The position numbers and the translations under genes were made by a program. DNA of 64,000 nt from Apricaphanius iberus. Its lineage: Eukaryota; Chordata; Actinopteri; Cyprinodontiformes; Aphaniidae. Below are positions 49,501 to 62,050 of this stretch, one piece after another; positions within the stretch are counted from its first letter, which is position 1; every line of letters starts with the position of its first letter. The notes under the pieces are model-generated. The model was not told the origin of the DNA. It searched no databases and saw only the letters and a list, made by a program, of their open reading frames with translations. The stretch covers positions 744,001-808,000 of the forward strand of contig JAPXFQ010000075.1 in assembly GCA_028564705.1 (NCBI GenBank). The letters are read 5' to 3'.

Positions 49501-50429
49501 TTTTCTATTCTCTAAAGTAAATTTAAATTTCACTAGTGCTAAGACACGGTTAGTTACAATTTTCATGTTGGATAAGTGTTGGTTGTATTTTAGGACCTAA
49601 GTGTAATTGCCTGAACAAGATTATCACCCATCACCCTGAGAAGTTGGCATGAGCAATTAGCAGCCTCTTCATTGCTGACAGAAAGCATCAAGGGATTTGA
49701 TGAAACACTCATATAAGTAATAAAATTAAGGCTTAACAGAGGCTAATAGACCCTATTTGTTAATGCAAATCGTACGCCTTCTGGTATAATATACCGATCT
49801 ACAATTAATTAGTGTTGCGCTTCCTGTAAACTGTCAGCTAAGTACTCTTTAGGTCAATTAGGTAGTCAACTCTTAGTAAAGCAAAGGAGAGCATATGCTC
49901 TTCAGCATTTCCTGAAAGACTGTTTGTCACATCAAATTTCATCATGAAGACTGCTGATTCTGATGTGCAAAAACTAACATAAAATTGAACAGACAGGTTT
50001 TTAGAGCAACAACCTGTTTACTCTGCCTTGCGTTTCAGTGTTGTACATAGATATGCTAGTTTATGTTAACCCTCTCAGAGCTGTAATTTTTAAAGGCCAC
50101 CGGAATCAGTTTGTGTTTTTTCTTTGAGTGAATGTTTCTGAAAAATGTCTTACATGCACATAAATGGTAGCTTTTTTTAGAATTTGCCACTATCATCTTT
50201 CAAATGCTCCAAAAAAAAAAAAATCAGATATTTATATCTAAAAATAATAATGCACATGAACAAAAATGTTTAAATTGCAGAAATTAAAATTAACATTAAT
50301 AAAACCTTGGATTATTATTATTAATTTCATATGTAAAAATGTCAGTGTCCCCGTGTTATTTTATCTATCAATGTTGTATTTTAGCTTGTCTTGTACTCTA
50401 TAAAACAACTGTAAAGTCGTGAAAGAGAA

Positions 50430-50905
50430 AAGTTGCACATTAAAAAATCATCAGGACTCTTGCTGCAGCATTTTGGATCAACTGAAGGGTTTTAATTGCA
50501 TTTTTGGACTTCTTAATAGTAAAGACTGACAGTAGTCCAGCCTCAAAGTACCAAAGGCATGGGCTACTTTCTCAGCATTACTTAGGAACAGGATGTTTCT
50601 GATTTTAGCAATATTCTGGAGATGAAACAAGGAAATCCTAGAAACCTTCATTAATATGGAATTTGAATGTCATTTCTTGGTCAATAATATCACACAGGTT
50701 CTTTACGGTATCACTGGAGGCCAATTTAATGTCATTGAGATTATGTCATTCACTAAGCAGTTTCTTTTTCAGAGTTTCTTGTCCAAAGAAGACCACTACT
50801 GTCTTTTCTGAATTTAAAAACAGAAAGGTGCTCACATACTTGGTTGGGAAGGATTTTCTCAAGGATTGTGGATAAAAAAGGAAGATTAGATATAGTTCTA
50901 TAATT
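50430..50905 (-). pseudogene. L2-like LINE reverse transcriptase fragment
   Basis: On the minus strand, 50845-50905 reads NYRTISNLPFLSTILEKIL (RT block 1). The DNA then jumps to a KTVVVFFGQETLKKKLLSE-like stretch, then SDTVKNL..IIDQEMTFKFHI, NIAKIRNILF, LRLDYCQSLL and LIQNAAARVLM at about 50440. The YADD-containing centre is absent, so an internal deletion has removed the catalytic core. No ORF survives. Confidence 0.75.
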
Positions 50906-52044
50906 AACTAAGTAAGCTAATTTTATTATGGTGGTCGGTATTACACTGCCTTTTCAGGCAGTTTGAAGCTGAATCTAGTCTAAGCAGTGTTTGGCATGTG
51001 GACATGAAAGTTAACACAAGCATGCATTGGGTTTAACAGTTTCACTATCCAGAGAATAGGAAAAAGTTAAGCTTACCAATACCATCATTAACAGAAGAAT
51101 GTCACCTCCAGTGGATCAAAAATAATGAAATTTTTTAGATCAAGTACATATAGTAGGCCCGTATTTTCAGCTTATTTTATCTCTTTCTTTTGAAGATCCT
51201 CGCTAATGAGAGACAATTTTTGCATGTCTGTACAGAGATGACATTGAATACATTCCTATTTACATCAAAGCTGAAACATTAGTCCTTAGAGAGCCGTTTT
51301 TTTTCCAAATGTGAGGAATTTATTTGATTTAGTTCTGAAAATTCAACTTCCGTTATGACCCGTACATGTTTTCGAGTGACTTCTTCTTTCCAATCTGTAT
51401 GCCTTGCAAATACATTTGCTTCTGTCAAGCTCATCTTTCTTGATATCTGTTCTGAACCCTAAATGGTGCCAGGCCACAGCCTAACATGGGTGTTTTTAAA
51501 GCCAGCACTAGACTAATTGTACTGCTAGTACACAAGTACGCATGACTGAATTCAATGACGTGACAGTAGTGGTGGCGGGCTTAAAGTTTTTGGGCTGAAA
51601 CTTTATTTACCTAAGCCTCAAAATACCCATCTGAACTTTTTCTACGTACTTTAGCTGTAAATAGGTCAAACAACATTTTTGTTAAACAACAGGTAGGTTT
51701 TGGTCATGAATGATTATAATGTTTATTGCTTTAGGTAATTAATTTCATGTCAAAATTATTACATTTGGGGCACCATCCCGTGGACCAGGAAGATGATAAT
51801 AGTAAAATAGTTAAGTCTTAGTTAAAATTTATGATTACCTGCCTGATAATATAAAAGATCTGAAAAGATTAAACCAAGATGAAGGGATGACTTCTTACGG
51901 AGCCTGGCAGGGGTCAGGTGCATAAATAATTTTTGAGGGGTAAGAATCTGTACCTTTGGTTTATCAAACCGTGTGAACGTTGGGGGGGGGTATCCTGTCA
52001 GTTTTATAATACTGCCTGGTTGTTACTAGGAAATGAAGTGCTTC

Positions 52045-52110
52045 TTTGGCGGCGTGGTTAACATACAGGTCTGCCACCTAGTATGTTGTGGTTTGAATCC
52101 TGGTCATGTC
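52045..52110 (+). mobile_element. tRNA-like SINE head
   Basis: TGGTTAACAT (A-box-like, 52055) and GGTTTGAATCC (B box, 52090-52100) have tRNA-like spacing. The body is not recognisable. It does not fold into a convincing tRNA. Confidence 0.4.
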
Positions 52111-52799
52111 ATCAGTCTGTGTTTTATCACACAGTTATTTTCTGGGATGCCTAATATGAACATAACCGTTGTTAAAACCGGGGGACATTTCCCCGGCATT
52201 ATTTATGAATTATAGTTTTGTCCCCATCACATAAAAATCAGATGGGGAATTTTTTAACAGTGCAGGTCTAACATCCACTTATGCTCCCATTGCCATTTTC
52301 AAATAACCAGTATACAGTTTCTTTATGTGCGAATGTTGTAGCATTCTTTGCTGCAATTCATGTTACGTCCCATAAAGACTTTCAAAAGTGTGCACTGTAT
52401 CAACAATTAACTGGTTAACTCATATGTCTTTTAATGCAAGGTGTTTATGCTGCGCTACCTGCTCCATACATCTATGCAGATGAGGTCCATCAATCCTCCT
52501 TTCCCTGTTAAAGCTATAAGCAGGTCGGCACTCCTAGTGGCAAGGAGGTCTGTGCTTTGGTCCAGTATAATAGCTATGGCCCTAACAACATTAAAGGGTT
52601 ATATTGTTCTTTGGCGGTAAGAAGCAGTCTTTAGGAATTTTTATAAGAATCGATTTAGATTCAGATAATCATTTTTTAACACAACGAAATACCACTACAG
52701 ATAGCATAGGTTTCCCTTTTTTCTGTTGTCTCAAATGAAGTTTGCAGATCAAACCAAAAAATATCAAATTTGAACTTGATAGACCAAAACATACATTTC

Positions 52800-53130
52800 C
52801 TTCTTCTGTTATTCTCTTCATTCAGCAGTAGTTTATTTGCAGCAATTCAGCCATGAAGGACTGATTTACTCAGTCTGCTCAAAGCAGTTGATGTTGAATC
52901 ATGTGAGGATATCATGCAGAGTCTAATATGTGGTACTTTTTTTCTAGGCCTATTGTCTCAATAGAATTGTTCCTCTGAAAAAGATCTCAGAGCTAGTATT
53001 TGTGGCAAACAAAGTTCCTCATGGAAACCAGTTTTATTATAATGTCGCAGAGTTTTAGGAGCTACTCTTTTAGGGTCAATAAAATCTCTTGCAATTATAT
53101 TGACTGACTGACTTCTGTCTTTTAAAATAA
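52800..53130 (-). pseudogene. Tc1-like transposase fragment
   Basis: Contains AGCCATGAAGGACTGATTTACTCAGTCTGCTC and GAAACCAGTTTTATTATAATGTC (at 53027), the complements of a known fish Tc1-like transposase region (TIKRY...TGFHEE-like). It is heavily indel-ridden. Confidence 0.6.
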
Positions 53131-53205
53131 TGCTGCTCTTTACTTGATTCAGTGTTTTTTGATAGTATCTGAATTACTTGTATTTATTTCACTTGTTTCA
53201 CAAGA

Positions 53206-53975
53206 TACAATTGAAACCAAAGGTTTACATACACCAAATAAAGACAAATTCAAATCTTTCTTTCTCGCACTGCCTGAAGTTAAATCTGACAAGACTTCTG
53301 TTATTGTAGGTCAGTAATAATTACTAAAATTATTTCTATTTTGTAAATGCCAGAATAATGAGAGAAAGTGTATATCAGATATTTATTTATTAATTTCTTT
53401 AAAATAAGAGGTTTACAGAGATTGATTGATCTTTCTTTAATAACAGAGGGGAAGCCCAGATAATTAGTTGACAGCATCGGTAACTTCTAATAGGTTAATT
53501 GATGTTTTTTGAGGCCACACATGAAACACACTGTTTACTGTTTTGATACGAAGGGAAAGTCCAAAGAAATCTGCCAAGGCATAAGGAAGAGAACTGTGCA
53601 GCACATAAATCTGGTTCACCCTTGGAAACAGTATTCGCATGCTTAAAAGTCCCTCAATGAGGATGGAGCAATTACTCCAAAAGAAACATAAAAAGAGCTT
53701 CTAAGAGTTTGCAAATGCACACAGGGACAAAGACCTTAATTTATCTCACAAAGCCCTGATGTCAACCCTACAGAGAATTTATAGACAGATCAAAAAAACC
53801 ATCTGTATACATGGTGGGCTACAAACTTGACTCAATTAAACCAGTTCTTTCAGGTGGAATGGGCCAGAATCACAGCAAATGACTTTTCAGATATTGTAAA
53901 ACGAAACCCAAAACATTTCACCCAATTCTTAGAGGTCAAAGCAAACCCAATGCCAGAAGAATTTAGCTTTAGGGG
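53206..53975 (+). mobile_element. Tc1-like transposon relic, internally deleted
   Basis: Begins at a TA with CAATTGAAACC and GGTTTACATACACC, a typical Tc1-like terminal repeat. Inside, around 53540-53640, AAAGAAATCTGCCAAGG and AATCTGGTTCACCCTTGG encode remnants of the paired-type DNA-binding domain (SKEI.Q...SGS). CTACAAACTTGACTCAATTAAACC and GGAATGGGCCAGAATC come from the C-terminus. The DDE centre is missing. Confidence 0.75.
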
Positions 53976-54054
53976 ATCTGGTATAGTTGGGGGGCCCCAC
54001 TAAACAGTCCTTTTTATGTAGCCATTTAGTTTTTTTACGTTCCATATATTAAAG

Positions 54055-54250
54055 ACTGAAGAAAAATATGAATGCAACGCTTTTGTTTTTGCTCCCATTT
54101 TTTATGAGATGAACTCAAAGATCTGAAACTTTTTTTACATACACAAAATAGCCCTTTCTTTCACATATTGTTCACATGTCTGTCTAAATCTGTGATAGTG
54201 ATTACTTCTCCTTTGCTAAGATAATCCATCCAACCATAGAAGCCATAGAT
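54055..54250 (+). mobile_element. second Tc1-like 5' end
   Basis: ATATGAATGCAACGCTTTTG, TTTTTGCTCCCATTTTT and GAACTCAAAGATCTGAAAC, CTCCTTTGCTAAGATAATCCATCC are the common terminal region of another fish Tc1-like family. The rest is gone. Confidence 0.7.
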
Positions 54251-54473
54251 TTTTAGATCTCTTAAGCAATGTTTGGTAAATTATTGCGCAGATCTTGAGG
54301 CCTTTTCAGATCATTGTGGAGATTTCTCCACCTGCAGATTTTCTCATTGCCAACAGGTGCTGGTTAAAAAACTGATATTCCCCCTTAAAATAAAATACTA
54401 ATTTCAACTCCACAGTGGTTTGACATTCACTGATGAAAAAGCTGTGAGCATGTTCATTAATATCTAATTAAGC

Positions 54474-54513
54474 GCCTGTTTTCCCAAAGGCTTTGCTCTT
54501 TGGGAAAACAGGC
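54474..54513. repeat. perfect hairpin, 16-bp arms
   Basis: GCCTGTTTTCCCAAAG at 54474-54489, an 8-nt loop, then its exact complement at 54498-54513. Confidence 0.97.
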
Positions 54514-55320
54514 CTTTTTCTTAAATGCTTTAATAAACTATATGTCATTGTTGTTTACTTTTGTTTCTTCATCTAAGTGACTAGTAACTAATTAGACACA
54601 TGAGTGGTGTGAAGCGAAGGACACTGTGACATTTCTGTTTCCTTTCAAGTTTGCTCTGAAGCTCCTGCGCTCATCGTGATTATCATTTGTATTCATTCAG
54701 GAGACATAGGAGTAATTCAGTATTTGCCCAAGACCTGTTAGTTTACCTTGTTGAAAGTACAAACAGCAGACTGGGGCTAGCATCAAGACTTTCTCTGAAA
54801 TCTGACGTTATCAGGCAACGGAGGATGATGGGAATATGTGTGTGCAGGATAAATTACAACATGCCAGCTGGAATTCAATTTCCTCTGTAACGCCGCTTCA
54901 CTTTGCACCTGATGTGGGCTTGAGAATGACAGAGAGGGAGGAGAAAATGTAATGAAGATCTGCCAAAGCAGTGCCTGGAACTATTTGCATGATAATAACT
55001 AAACAAATCACACGCAGAATAACTGGATTAGTGGCGCACATCAGATGGTATAAGTGTCTAAAGCTCGCAGCACTTATTCCTGCAAAGGTTTAGGACGGAG
55101 TAGACACTGAGCTGCTGAGAAGTTGAGTTCATTCAGAACCCTCCAAACTTGTTTCATTGCAAGTGAAGATTTGAAAAAAAGTATAAAAATTTCAGTTGCA
55201 TATTCTCGCAATGAAAAAAATTGAAGTACATACTTTAAGACTGAGGTAAAAAGAAACATTTTGGGCCCATTTCTTTTAGATACTTTAAAGAACATGCTCC
55301 AACTAAGGCACTTTGTGTAA

Positions 55321-55575
55321 ATCCTTATCCATCCATCTGTTGTCTATACCCACATGTTCCATGCAGGTTCATGGGGGACAACCTTCTGCCTACACGATAA
55401 TTACCAAAGGGCAATTTGGAGAGTTCAATGACAGTCAGATAGTCATGTTTTTGGACCGTGGTAACAAGCTGGAGTATCATTCATCTAAAATCCATGTAGA
55501 ATGACCCCAAGGCTGGGATTCAAATTAAGAACCTTCTTGGTGCAAGGCAACAATTTTACCAACAGCAGCAATCTC
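55321..55575 (-). mobile_element. degenerate SINE copy, inverted
   Basis: Starts ATCCATCCATCTGTTGTCTA (55328) and ends with GGGATTCAAATTAAGAACCTTCTT and GCAAGGCAAC, complements of the SINE tail and tRNA-like head. The middle is diverged. Confidence 0.55.
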
Positions 55576-55849
55576 TTTAATTTTGTTAATTTTTTGTTAA
55601 TTTCCATAACTAAGAAAAGGGTTACAGCATAATACTGTGGGCCAAAGAAGTATGCCGTTAGCCACCGATTGTGCAAGTTCCCCCACTTAAAAAGATGAGA
55701 GAGGCCTGTAATCATCGTCATCGGTGTACCTCAACCATGAGAGACAAAATGAGAAATAATCCAGAAAATCACCTAGTAGAAGTTTAATTTCAAATATTCT
55801 TACCATGTTGTTGGTACCAAGACACTTCTTCCAACTTGCCTGCAAGTGG

Positions 55850-56010
55850 TAATCAGAGGCGCTGGTGGTGCCAATGCCATGGCAGCCTTCCTCCGGGGAA
55901 GGTGTGGCTATAATGCCAGAGCTGCAATGGGTGAATGACTGAATGTAGTGTGACGCGTTTTGGATTCCTTTTGACTAGATAAAGTACCATACAAGTTTCA
56001 CATGTCATTA
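55850..56010 (+). mobile_element. SINE/LINE 3' fragment
   Basis: GGTGGTGCCAATGCCATGGC, GGGTGAATGACTGAATG and the AAAGTACCATACAAGTT stretch match a common fish retroposon 3' end. It is related in style to the inverted copy at 30740-30955. Confidence 0.4.
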
Positions 56011-57916
56011 CAACCATTTATCCCACATGTGATGGATGCTGAGTGAATGCTATTGGGGCTTTAAATAGAACTGTGGTAAGCCACTTCTTATCCATGTACC
56101 TATAGTATCTGATCAATGATGCTTTGGTTGTCTTTCACTTCTGAAGCTCTAAGCAATCTTTAAGTTCCAGAGAAAATATTATTGACTCTGAGAAATAATA
56201 TTTTTGAATTGAATCAAGTAGATATTTGCTATAAAATGAAGATGGCTTATACAAATATATCGTTAAAAAAGTCCCATCCTTAGGGTAGGCGGTAATATTC
56301 AAGGATACTGTATTTTAGTTTTATAGCGGTGATATCACCACCACCACTGTCTTTACTTGGAACATTTTCAGCAGCATATATTGTATTTTGCAACACAACC
56401 TCATCTAATAAAGGATTATCATTTGAAATTATGTTTACCCAGACTCATTTGATGTTGTAAACCTTTTTAATTTTCTGTAAACATTATCCTTCAAACAGTC
56501 AAAGCAAATGGCTTTTCTTTCCAGATTCTTTGTCTTTTTATTTTTTTGCAACCCTACCCTCCTCTGTCTCCTCTCTCAAAGTGTCAGAGCACTTTTGGAA
56601 AATGATAGGCTCTGTGGAGTGACGGAGGGAGAGCAGTGTGTTTTAAGATGTTTTTGCTGGTCTCACCTGTCCTTTATTGCAATTTACCTTAGGATTACTC
56701 AGACCTCTGGTCATTTTTCAACCCAACCTTCTTCTCTCTCCCACTTGATCACCCCTTTCATCATGGGCTTTCCGACTAAAAGTAGATTTAAGTAGGAGAC
56801 AGAAATGCTGTTTGAGTATAAATGTGACTTTACACTTGTGTATGTGATTACATCGGCTACAGTGGGTACTTTGCAATTACGGCCTAGTTAAACAGTAAAA
56901 ATGTCCAGGCACGGAGGTTTAAAGGTCAAATATAATTACTTTTTTTTAACAAGGAATGCATCCTAAGCTGTATAAATATACCAAGTTTCTCATACATGTA
57001 TTATTTCAACAAACTGTGACAATCAAGCAGAAACAAAAACTTGGGTTGGCCATAGGTGAGGTGATACTGCCATATCTTTTTAAAAGTCCAATAAGTGATA
57101 GCCTTGCAAAAAGTATTTAAGTGATAACATGAAAAAAATATTTTTTAGTTTTTGTTATGAATAATATTTTTAAAGGCAATGCAAAGCAGCAATTTCCCCC
57201 CTAGTGAGGAGCTGAATAAAAGCCAGTATTTAGACCAGGTATAAACATGCATCTTGGCTTATCTGGATAAGTGTGGATGCCATTAAACCATACCCTTTCC
57301 ATCATCTTTAAAATCTGTCCTGGATGATCAGATCTCAGGGAAATGTCAGAGTATTTCAATCTACCATTCTGTTCCTATCTTAATCCCTTGAAGTTTATCA
57401 ATAAATCTTGATATGACAACCCACTCAAATCGGTGTCTACAATAAAATATCCTTCATCTTTAATCTTTTTATGTGATCCCATGTTATATACCTCATGGCA
57501 CATCACAATTCACAACGGCAAATCCTGTGATTTATAAATTAAAACAACATGTTGATATACACCTTATTTTTGATCCTGACGGGTTACCATATGCAGCGGG
57601 CTATCTTGCGTGCCTGCCAATACTACACACCATGGGCCTGATTTATCAATATTACAAATAGAGAGCGCAAAATTGAGTAAAAAAACAAAAGTCCCCGTTT
57701 CCTGATTTGATCTACTGATAATTTGTGTAAACAATAAAAGACGCTAACAGCAGTTTTCAAATAAGGACTTCCTTTGAGGAATAGGCGCTGTGGATTCATG
57801 CATATTTGGCAAAAAAATAAGCGGAAGCAAACCACATACCTGTAAGGTTTATGACCGTTAGAGAGTTTATTGCTATTAAGCTAGAATGTCAGTGAATGAT
57901 AGTTTTTATTTTGGCC

Positions 57917-57927
57917 ATTAATAAACT
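57917..57927. repeat. target-site duplication, left
   Basis: ATTAATAAACT immediately before the LINE; identical to the right copy. Confidence 0.95.
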
Positions 57928-60900
57928 GCCCCTCCCTGGCTGCCACCTTATCGCGGTGGAGGGGTTTGAGTGTCCCAATGATCCTGGGAGCTATGTTGTC
58001 TGGGGCTTTATGCCCCTGGTAGGGTCACCCATGGCAAACTGGTCCTAGGTGAGGGATCAGACAAAGCGCAGCCCGACGACCCCTATGATGAATAAAATAT
58101 ATGGATCTAGTGTTCCCTCGCCCGGACGCGGGTCACCGGGGCCCCACTCTGGAGCCAGGCCTGGAGGTGGGGCACGTTGGCGAGCGCCTGGTGGCCGGGC
58201 CTTTTTCCATGGGGCCCGGCCGGGCTTAGCCCGAAGAGGAAACATGGGCCCCCCTTCCCATGAGCTCACCACCTGTGGGAGGGGCCATAGGGGTCGGGTG
58301 CCGTGCAAGACGGGCGGTGGCCGAAGGCGGGGACCTTGGCGGTCCGATCCTCGGCTGCAGAAGCTGGCTCTTGGGACGTGGAACGTCACCTCTCTGGTGG
58401 GGAAGGAGCCGGAGCTGGTGTGCGAGGCTGAGAGGTTCCGACTGGACATCGTCGGCCTTGCCTCGACGCATGGCTCTGGCTCTGGAACCCGTCTCCTCGA
58501 GAGGGGTTGGACTCTCTTCCACTCTGGAGTTGCTCCCGGTGAGAGGCGCCGAGCTGGGGTGGGCATACTTGTTGCCCCCCATCTCGGCGCCTGTACGTTG
58601 GGGTTTACCCCGGTGAGTGAGAGGGTAGCCTCCCTCCGCCTACGGGTGGGGGGACGGGTGCTGACTATTGTTTGTGCTTATGCACCGAACAGTAGATCAG
58701 ACTACCCACCCTTCTTGGAGTCCTTGGAGGGGGTGCTGGAGAGTGCTCCTTCTGGAGACTCCCTCATTCTCCTGGGAGACTTCAACGCTCACGTTGGCAA
58801 TGACAGTGAGACCTGGAGAGGCGTGGTTGGGCGGTATGGCCCCCCCGATCTGAACCCGAGCGGTGTTTTGTTGTTGGACTTCTGTGCTCGTCATGGATTG
58901 TCCATAACGAACACCATGTTCAAGCATAAGGGTGTTCATGTGTGCACTTGGCACCAGGACACCCTAGGCCGCGGCTCGATGATCGACCTGGTTGTCGTTT
59001 CATCTGACCTGCGGCCGCATGTTTTGGACACTCGGGTGAAGAGAGGGGCGGAGCTATCCACCGACCACTACCTGGTGGTGAGTAGGCTCCGGTGGTGGGG
59101 GAAGACGCCGGACAGACCTGGTAGGCCCAAACGTGTTGTGAGGGTCTGCTGGGAACGTCTGGCGGAGTCTCCTGTCAGAAGGGGTTTCAACTCTCACCTC
59201 CGACAGGACTTCAAACACGTCCCGGGGGAGGCGGGGGACATTGAGTCCGAATGGGCCATGTTCCGTGCCTCCATTGTCGAAGCGGCTGACCGTAGTTGTG
59301 GCCGCAAGGTAGTTGGTGCCTGTCGTGGCGGCAACCCTCGAACCCGCTGGTGGACACCGGCGGTGAGGGATGCTGTCAAGCTGAAGAAGGAGTCCTATCG
59401 GGCCTTCTTGGCCTGTGGGACTCCGGAAGCAGCTGATAGGTACCGGCAGGCCAAGCGGAGTGCGGCTCGGATGGTCGCTGAGGCAAAAACTCGGGCGTGG
59501 GAGGAGTTTGGAGAGACCATGGAGAACGACTTCCGTATGGCTTCGAAGCGATTCTGGTCCACCATCCGGCGTCTCAGGGGGGGGAAGCGGTCTGCCGCCA
59601 ACACTGTTTACAGTGGGGGCGGTGTGCTGCTGACCTCAACGCGGGACGTTTTGGGTCGGTGGATGGAATACTTCGAAGACCTCCTCAATCCCACCGACAC
59701 GCCTTCCTGTTTGGAAGCAGAGTCTGGGGACTCTGGGACGGACTCTCCAATCTCTGGGGCTGAAGTCGCCGAGGTTGTTAAAAAGCTCCTCGGTGGTAAG
59801 GCTCCGGGGGTGGATGAGATTCGGCCGGAGTTCCTCAAGGCTCTGGATGTTGTAGGGCTGTGTTGGTTGACGCGGCTCTGCAATATTGCGTGGACATCGG
59901 GGGCAGTTCCCTTGGATTGGCAGACCGGGGTGGTGGTCCCCCTCTTTAAAAAGGGGGACCACAGAGTGTGTTCCAACTACAGGGGGATCACACTTCTGAG
60001 CCTCCCTGGTAAGGTCTATTCAGGGGTTCTGGAGAGGAGGGTACGACGGATAGTCGAACCTCGGATCCAGGAGGAACAATGCGGTTTTCGTCCTGGCCGT
60101 GGAACACTGGACCAGCTCTACACCCTCGGCAGGGTCCTGGAGGGTGCGTGGGAGTTCGCCCAACCAGTCTACATGTGCTTTGTGGACTTGGAGAAGGCGT
60201 TCGACCGTGTCCCTCGGGGTGTCCTGTGGGGGGTACTCCGGGAGTATGGGGTACCAGGCCCTCTGATACGGGCTGTTAGGTCCCTATATGACCGGTGTCA
60301 GAGTCTGGTTCGCATTGCCGGCAGTAAGTCGGACTCGTTTCCAGTGAGAGTTGGACTCCGCCAAGGTTGCCCTTTATCACCGATCCTGTTCATAACGTTT
60401 ATGGACAGGATTTCTAGGTGCAGCCAAGGTGTTGAGGGGATCCGTTTTGGTGACCTCAGGATCGGGTCTCTGCTTTTCGCAGATGATGTGGTCTTGTTGG
60501 CTTCGTCTGAACGTGATCTACAGCTCTCGTTGGAGCGGTTCGCAGCCGAGTGTGAAGCGGCTGGGATGAGGATCAGCACCTCCAAATCCGAGACCATGGT
60601 CTTGAGTCGGAAAAGGGTAGGGTGCTCTCTTCGGGTTGGGGATGAGGTCCTTCCTCAAGTGGAGGAGTTTAGGTATCTGGGGGTCTTGTTCACGAATGAG
60701 GGAAAAATGGAGCGGGAGATCGATGGACGGATTGGTAGGGCGTCTGCAGTCATGCGGGCGCTGTACCGGTCTGTCGTGGTGAAGAGAGAGCTGAGTCGAA
60801 AGGCGAAGCTCTCGATTTACCGGTCGATCTACGTTCCTACCCTCATCTATGGTCACGAACGCTGGGTGGTGACCGAAAGAACGAGATCGCGGATACAGGC

Positions 60901-61286
60901 GGCTGAAATGAGTTTCCTCCGTAGGGTGGCTGGGCTCTCCCTTAGAGATAGGGTGAGAAGCTCGGTCATCCGGAGGGAGCTCAGAGTAGAGCCGCTGCTC
61001 CTCCACATCGAGAGGAGCCAGTTGAGGTGGCTCGGGCATCTAGTCAGGATGCCTCCTGGACGCCTCCCTGGTGAGGTGTTCCGGGCATGTCCCACCGGGA
61101 GGAGACCCAGGGGAAGACCCAGGACCCGTTGGAGAGATTATGTCTCCCAGCTGGCCTGGGAACGCCTCGGGATTCCTCCCGAGGAGCTGGCCCAAGTGGC
61201 CGGGGAGAGGCAAGTCTGGGTCTCCTTGCTTAGGCTACTGCCCCCGCGACCCGACCCCGGATAAGCGGAGGAAGATGGATGGATGG
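57928..61286 (+). mobile_element. apparently complete RTE/Rex3-like LINE
   Basis: A 3359-bp insertion with a GC-rich 5' leader, one long ORF and a 22-bp 3' trailer ending GATGGATGGATGG. It is flanked by ATTAATAAACT at 57917-57927 and 61287-61297, an exact 11-bp target-site duplication. A very short 3' UTR with GATG repeats fits the RTE clade, Rex3 in fish. GC content contrasts strongly with the AT-rich surroundings. Confidence 0.9.
58085..61264 (+). CDS. LINE ORF2-like endonuclease/reverse transcriptase
   Basis: An uninterrupted ORF of 1059 codons from the ATG at 58085 to TAA at 61262. The frame stays open upstream to 58049 without another ATG, so a few more residues are possible. Residues about 95-340 form an apurinic-type endonuclease: [35 protein letters not shown] and [10 protein letters not shown]. 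The RT carries [27 protein letters not shown], catalytic block [13 protein letters not shown] (from residue 699), block [14 protein letters not shown] and block [12 protein letters not shown] (FADD at 798-801). The C-terminal tail has [15 protein letters not shown] and [11 protein letters not shown]. It is expected to nick DNA and copy its own RNA at the target. Codon use is GC-rich, unlike the flanks. Confidence 0.9.
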   Translation: MMNKIYGSSVPSPGRGSPGPHSGARPGGGARWRAPGGRAFFHGARPGLARRGNMGPPSHELTTCGRGHRGRVPCKTGGGRRRGPWRSDPRLQKLALGTWNVTSLVGKEPELVCEAERFRLDIVGLASTHGSGSGTRLLERGWTLFHSGVAPGERRRAGVGILVAPHLGACTLGFTPVSERVASLRLRVGGRVLTIVCAYAPNSRSDYPPFLESLEGVLESAPSGDSLILLGDFNAHVGNDSETWRGVVGRYGPPDLNPSGVLLLDFCARHGLSITNTMFKHKGVHVCTWHQDTLGRGSMIDLVVVSSDLRPHVLDTRVKRGAELSTDHYLVVSRLRWWGKTPDRPGRPKRVVRVCWERLAESPVRRGFNSHLRQDFKHVPGEAGDIESEWAMFRASIVEAADRSCGRKVVGACRGGNPRTRWWTPAVRDAVKLKKESYRAFLACGTPEAADRYRQAKRSAARMVAEAKTRAWEEFGETMENDFRMASKRFWSTIRRLRGGKRSAANTVYSGGGVLLTSTRDVLGRWMEYFEDLLNPTDTPSCLEAESGDSGTDSPISGAEVAEVVKKLLGGKAPGVDEIRPEFLKALDVVGLCWLTRLCNIAWTSGAVPLDWQTGVVVPLFKKGDHRVCSNYRGITLLSLPGKVYSGVLERRVRRIVEPRIQEEQCGFRPGRGTLDQLYTLGRVLEGAWEFAQPVYMCFVDLEKAFDRVPRGVLWGVLREYGVPGPLIRAVRSLYDRCQSLVRIAGSKSDSFPVRVGLRQGCPLSPILFITFMDRISRCSQGVEGIRFGDLRIGSLLFADDVVLLASSERDLQLSLERFAAECEAAGMRISTSKSETMVLSRKRVGCSLRVGDEVLPQVEEFRYLGVLFTNEGKMEREIDGRIGRASAVMRALYRSVVVKRELSRKAKLSIYRSIYVPTLIYGHERWVVTERTRSRIQAAEMSFLRRVAGLSLRDRVRSSVIRRELRVEPLLLHIERSQLRWLGHLVRMPPGRLPGEVFRACPTGRRPRGRPRTRWRDYVSQLAWERLGIPPEELAQVAGERQVWVSLLRLLPPRPDPG

Positions 61287-61297
61287 ATTAATAAACT
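61287..61297. repeat. target-site duplication, right
   Basis: ATTAATAAACT immediately after the GATG-repeat tail of the LINE. Confidence 0.95.
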
Positions 61298-61899
61298 TAC
61301 TCATGTTACTTAAAAATATTCTAATTGGTCAACAAGAATACATTTACAAAGATTAAATTAGACACAGATACTACAGAGAAATTGTCTGGAGATTTGTGTT
61401 TTTCCATGTGTCTTTCCATTCCCAAAGCGAAAAAAACCAATGTGAGCAATGCCTACAATGGATAAAAAAAAAAAAAAAGTTTGGACATCCCAACTCTCTC
61501 TCTTAGTTTACAGTAACACATTAATAAGAAACCTCAATGTGTCAAGTTCCTTCGGGGTTCGAGCAACTAATAATATTTTCGGGTCAATTTCTTGGTAGAT
61601 CTCACAGGTGTTTTCTGGGATGTATGGAGATTTATTGAAAACCATACCCACCGCCTTCTGGAACGAGCGGCGATGCAGCGGTTTTATTAACGCATTTCTG
61701 GGTGAAACAGGGAGCTTCCACTTTACTGAAATGAATGTCCGCCTAAAATCCAACTTAAAACTAAGTTAACAACTGAGTTTCTTACAGCATGCAGACAGCA
61801 AGAGCCTCAGAGTATCTGCCCACTCACCAAATAATCATCGTATTTGCAGTGCCGTCATCATCACCAACATCTGCGCTCTCCCTTCCTGTAGCTGCAGTG

Positions 61900-62050
61900 T
61901 GACTGTCAGAAAGCCTGACACCGCTACGCTGCGCCGTGCTTCATTCACAAAATTGTATTAACCCCATTTTACATTGCCAGTAACGGTAACGGCATTGTAA
62001 CGCTAGCCGTGTTTGACCATCTGTTTGTCGGACGTACCAACAGTAACTAA
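61900..62050. mobile_element. hAT-like terminal fragment (putative)
   Basis: CAGTAACGGTAACGGCATTGTAACG resembles the subterminal region of fish hAT elements. No complete ends. Confidence 0.3.

Noticed and set aside
52043..52110. Possible tRNA gene
   Set aside because: A and B boxes are present but no full cloverleaf; better explained as a SINE head.
58057..58582. Long open frames on the minus strand opposite the intact LINE
   Set aside because: They are shadows of the GC-rich LINE coding strand.
61508..61753. Minus-strand open frame of 81 codons
   Set aside because: Reads like a protein in places, but I could not link it to a family; too short to call without a search.
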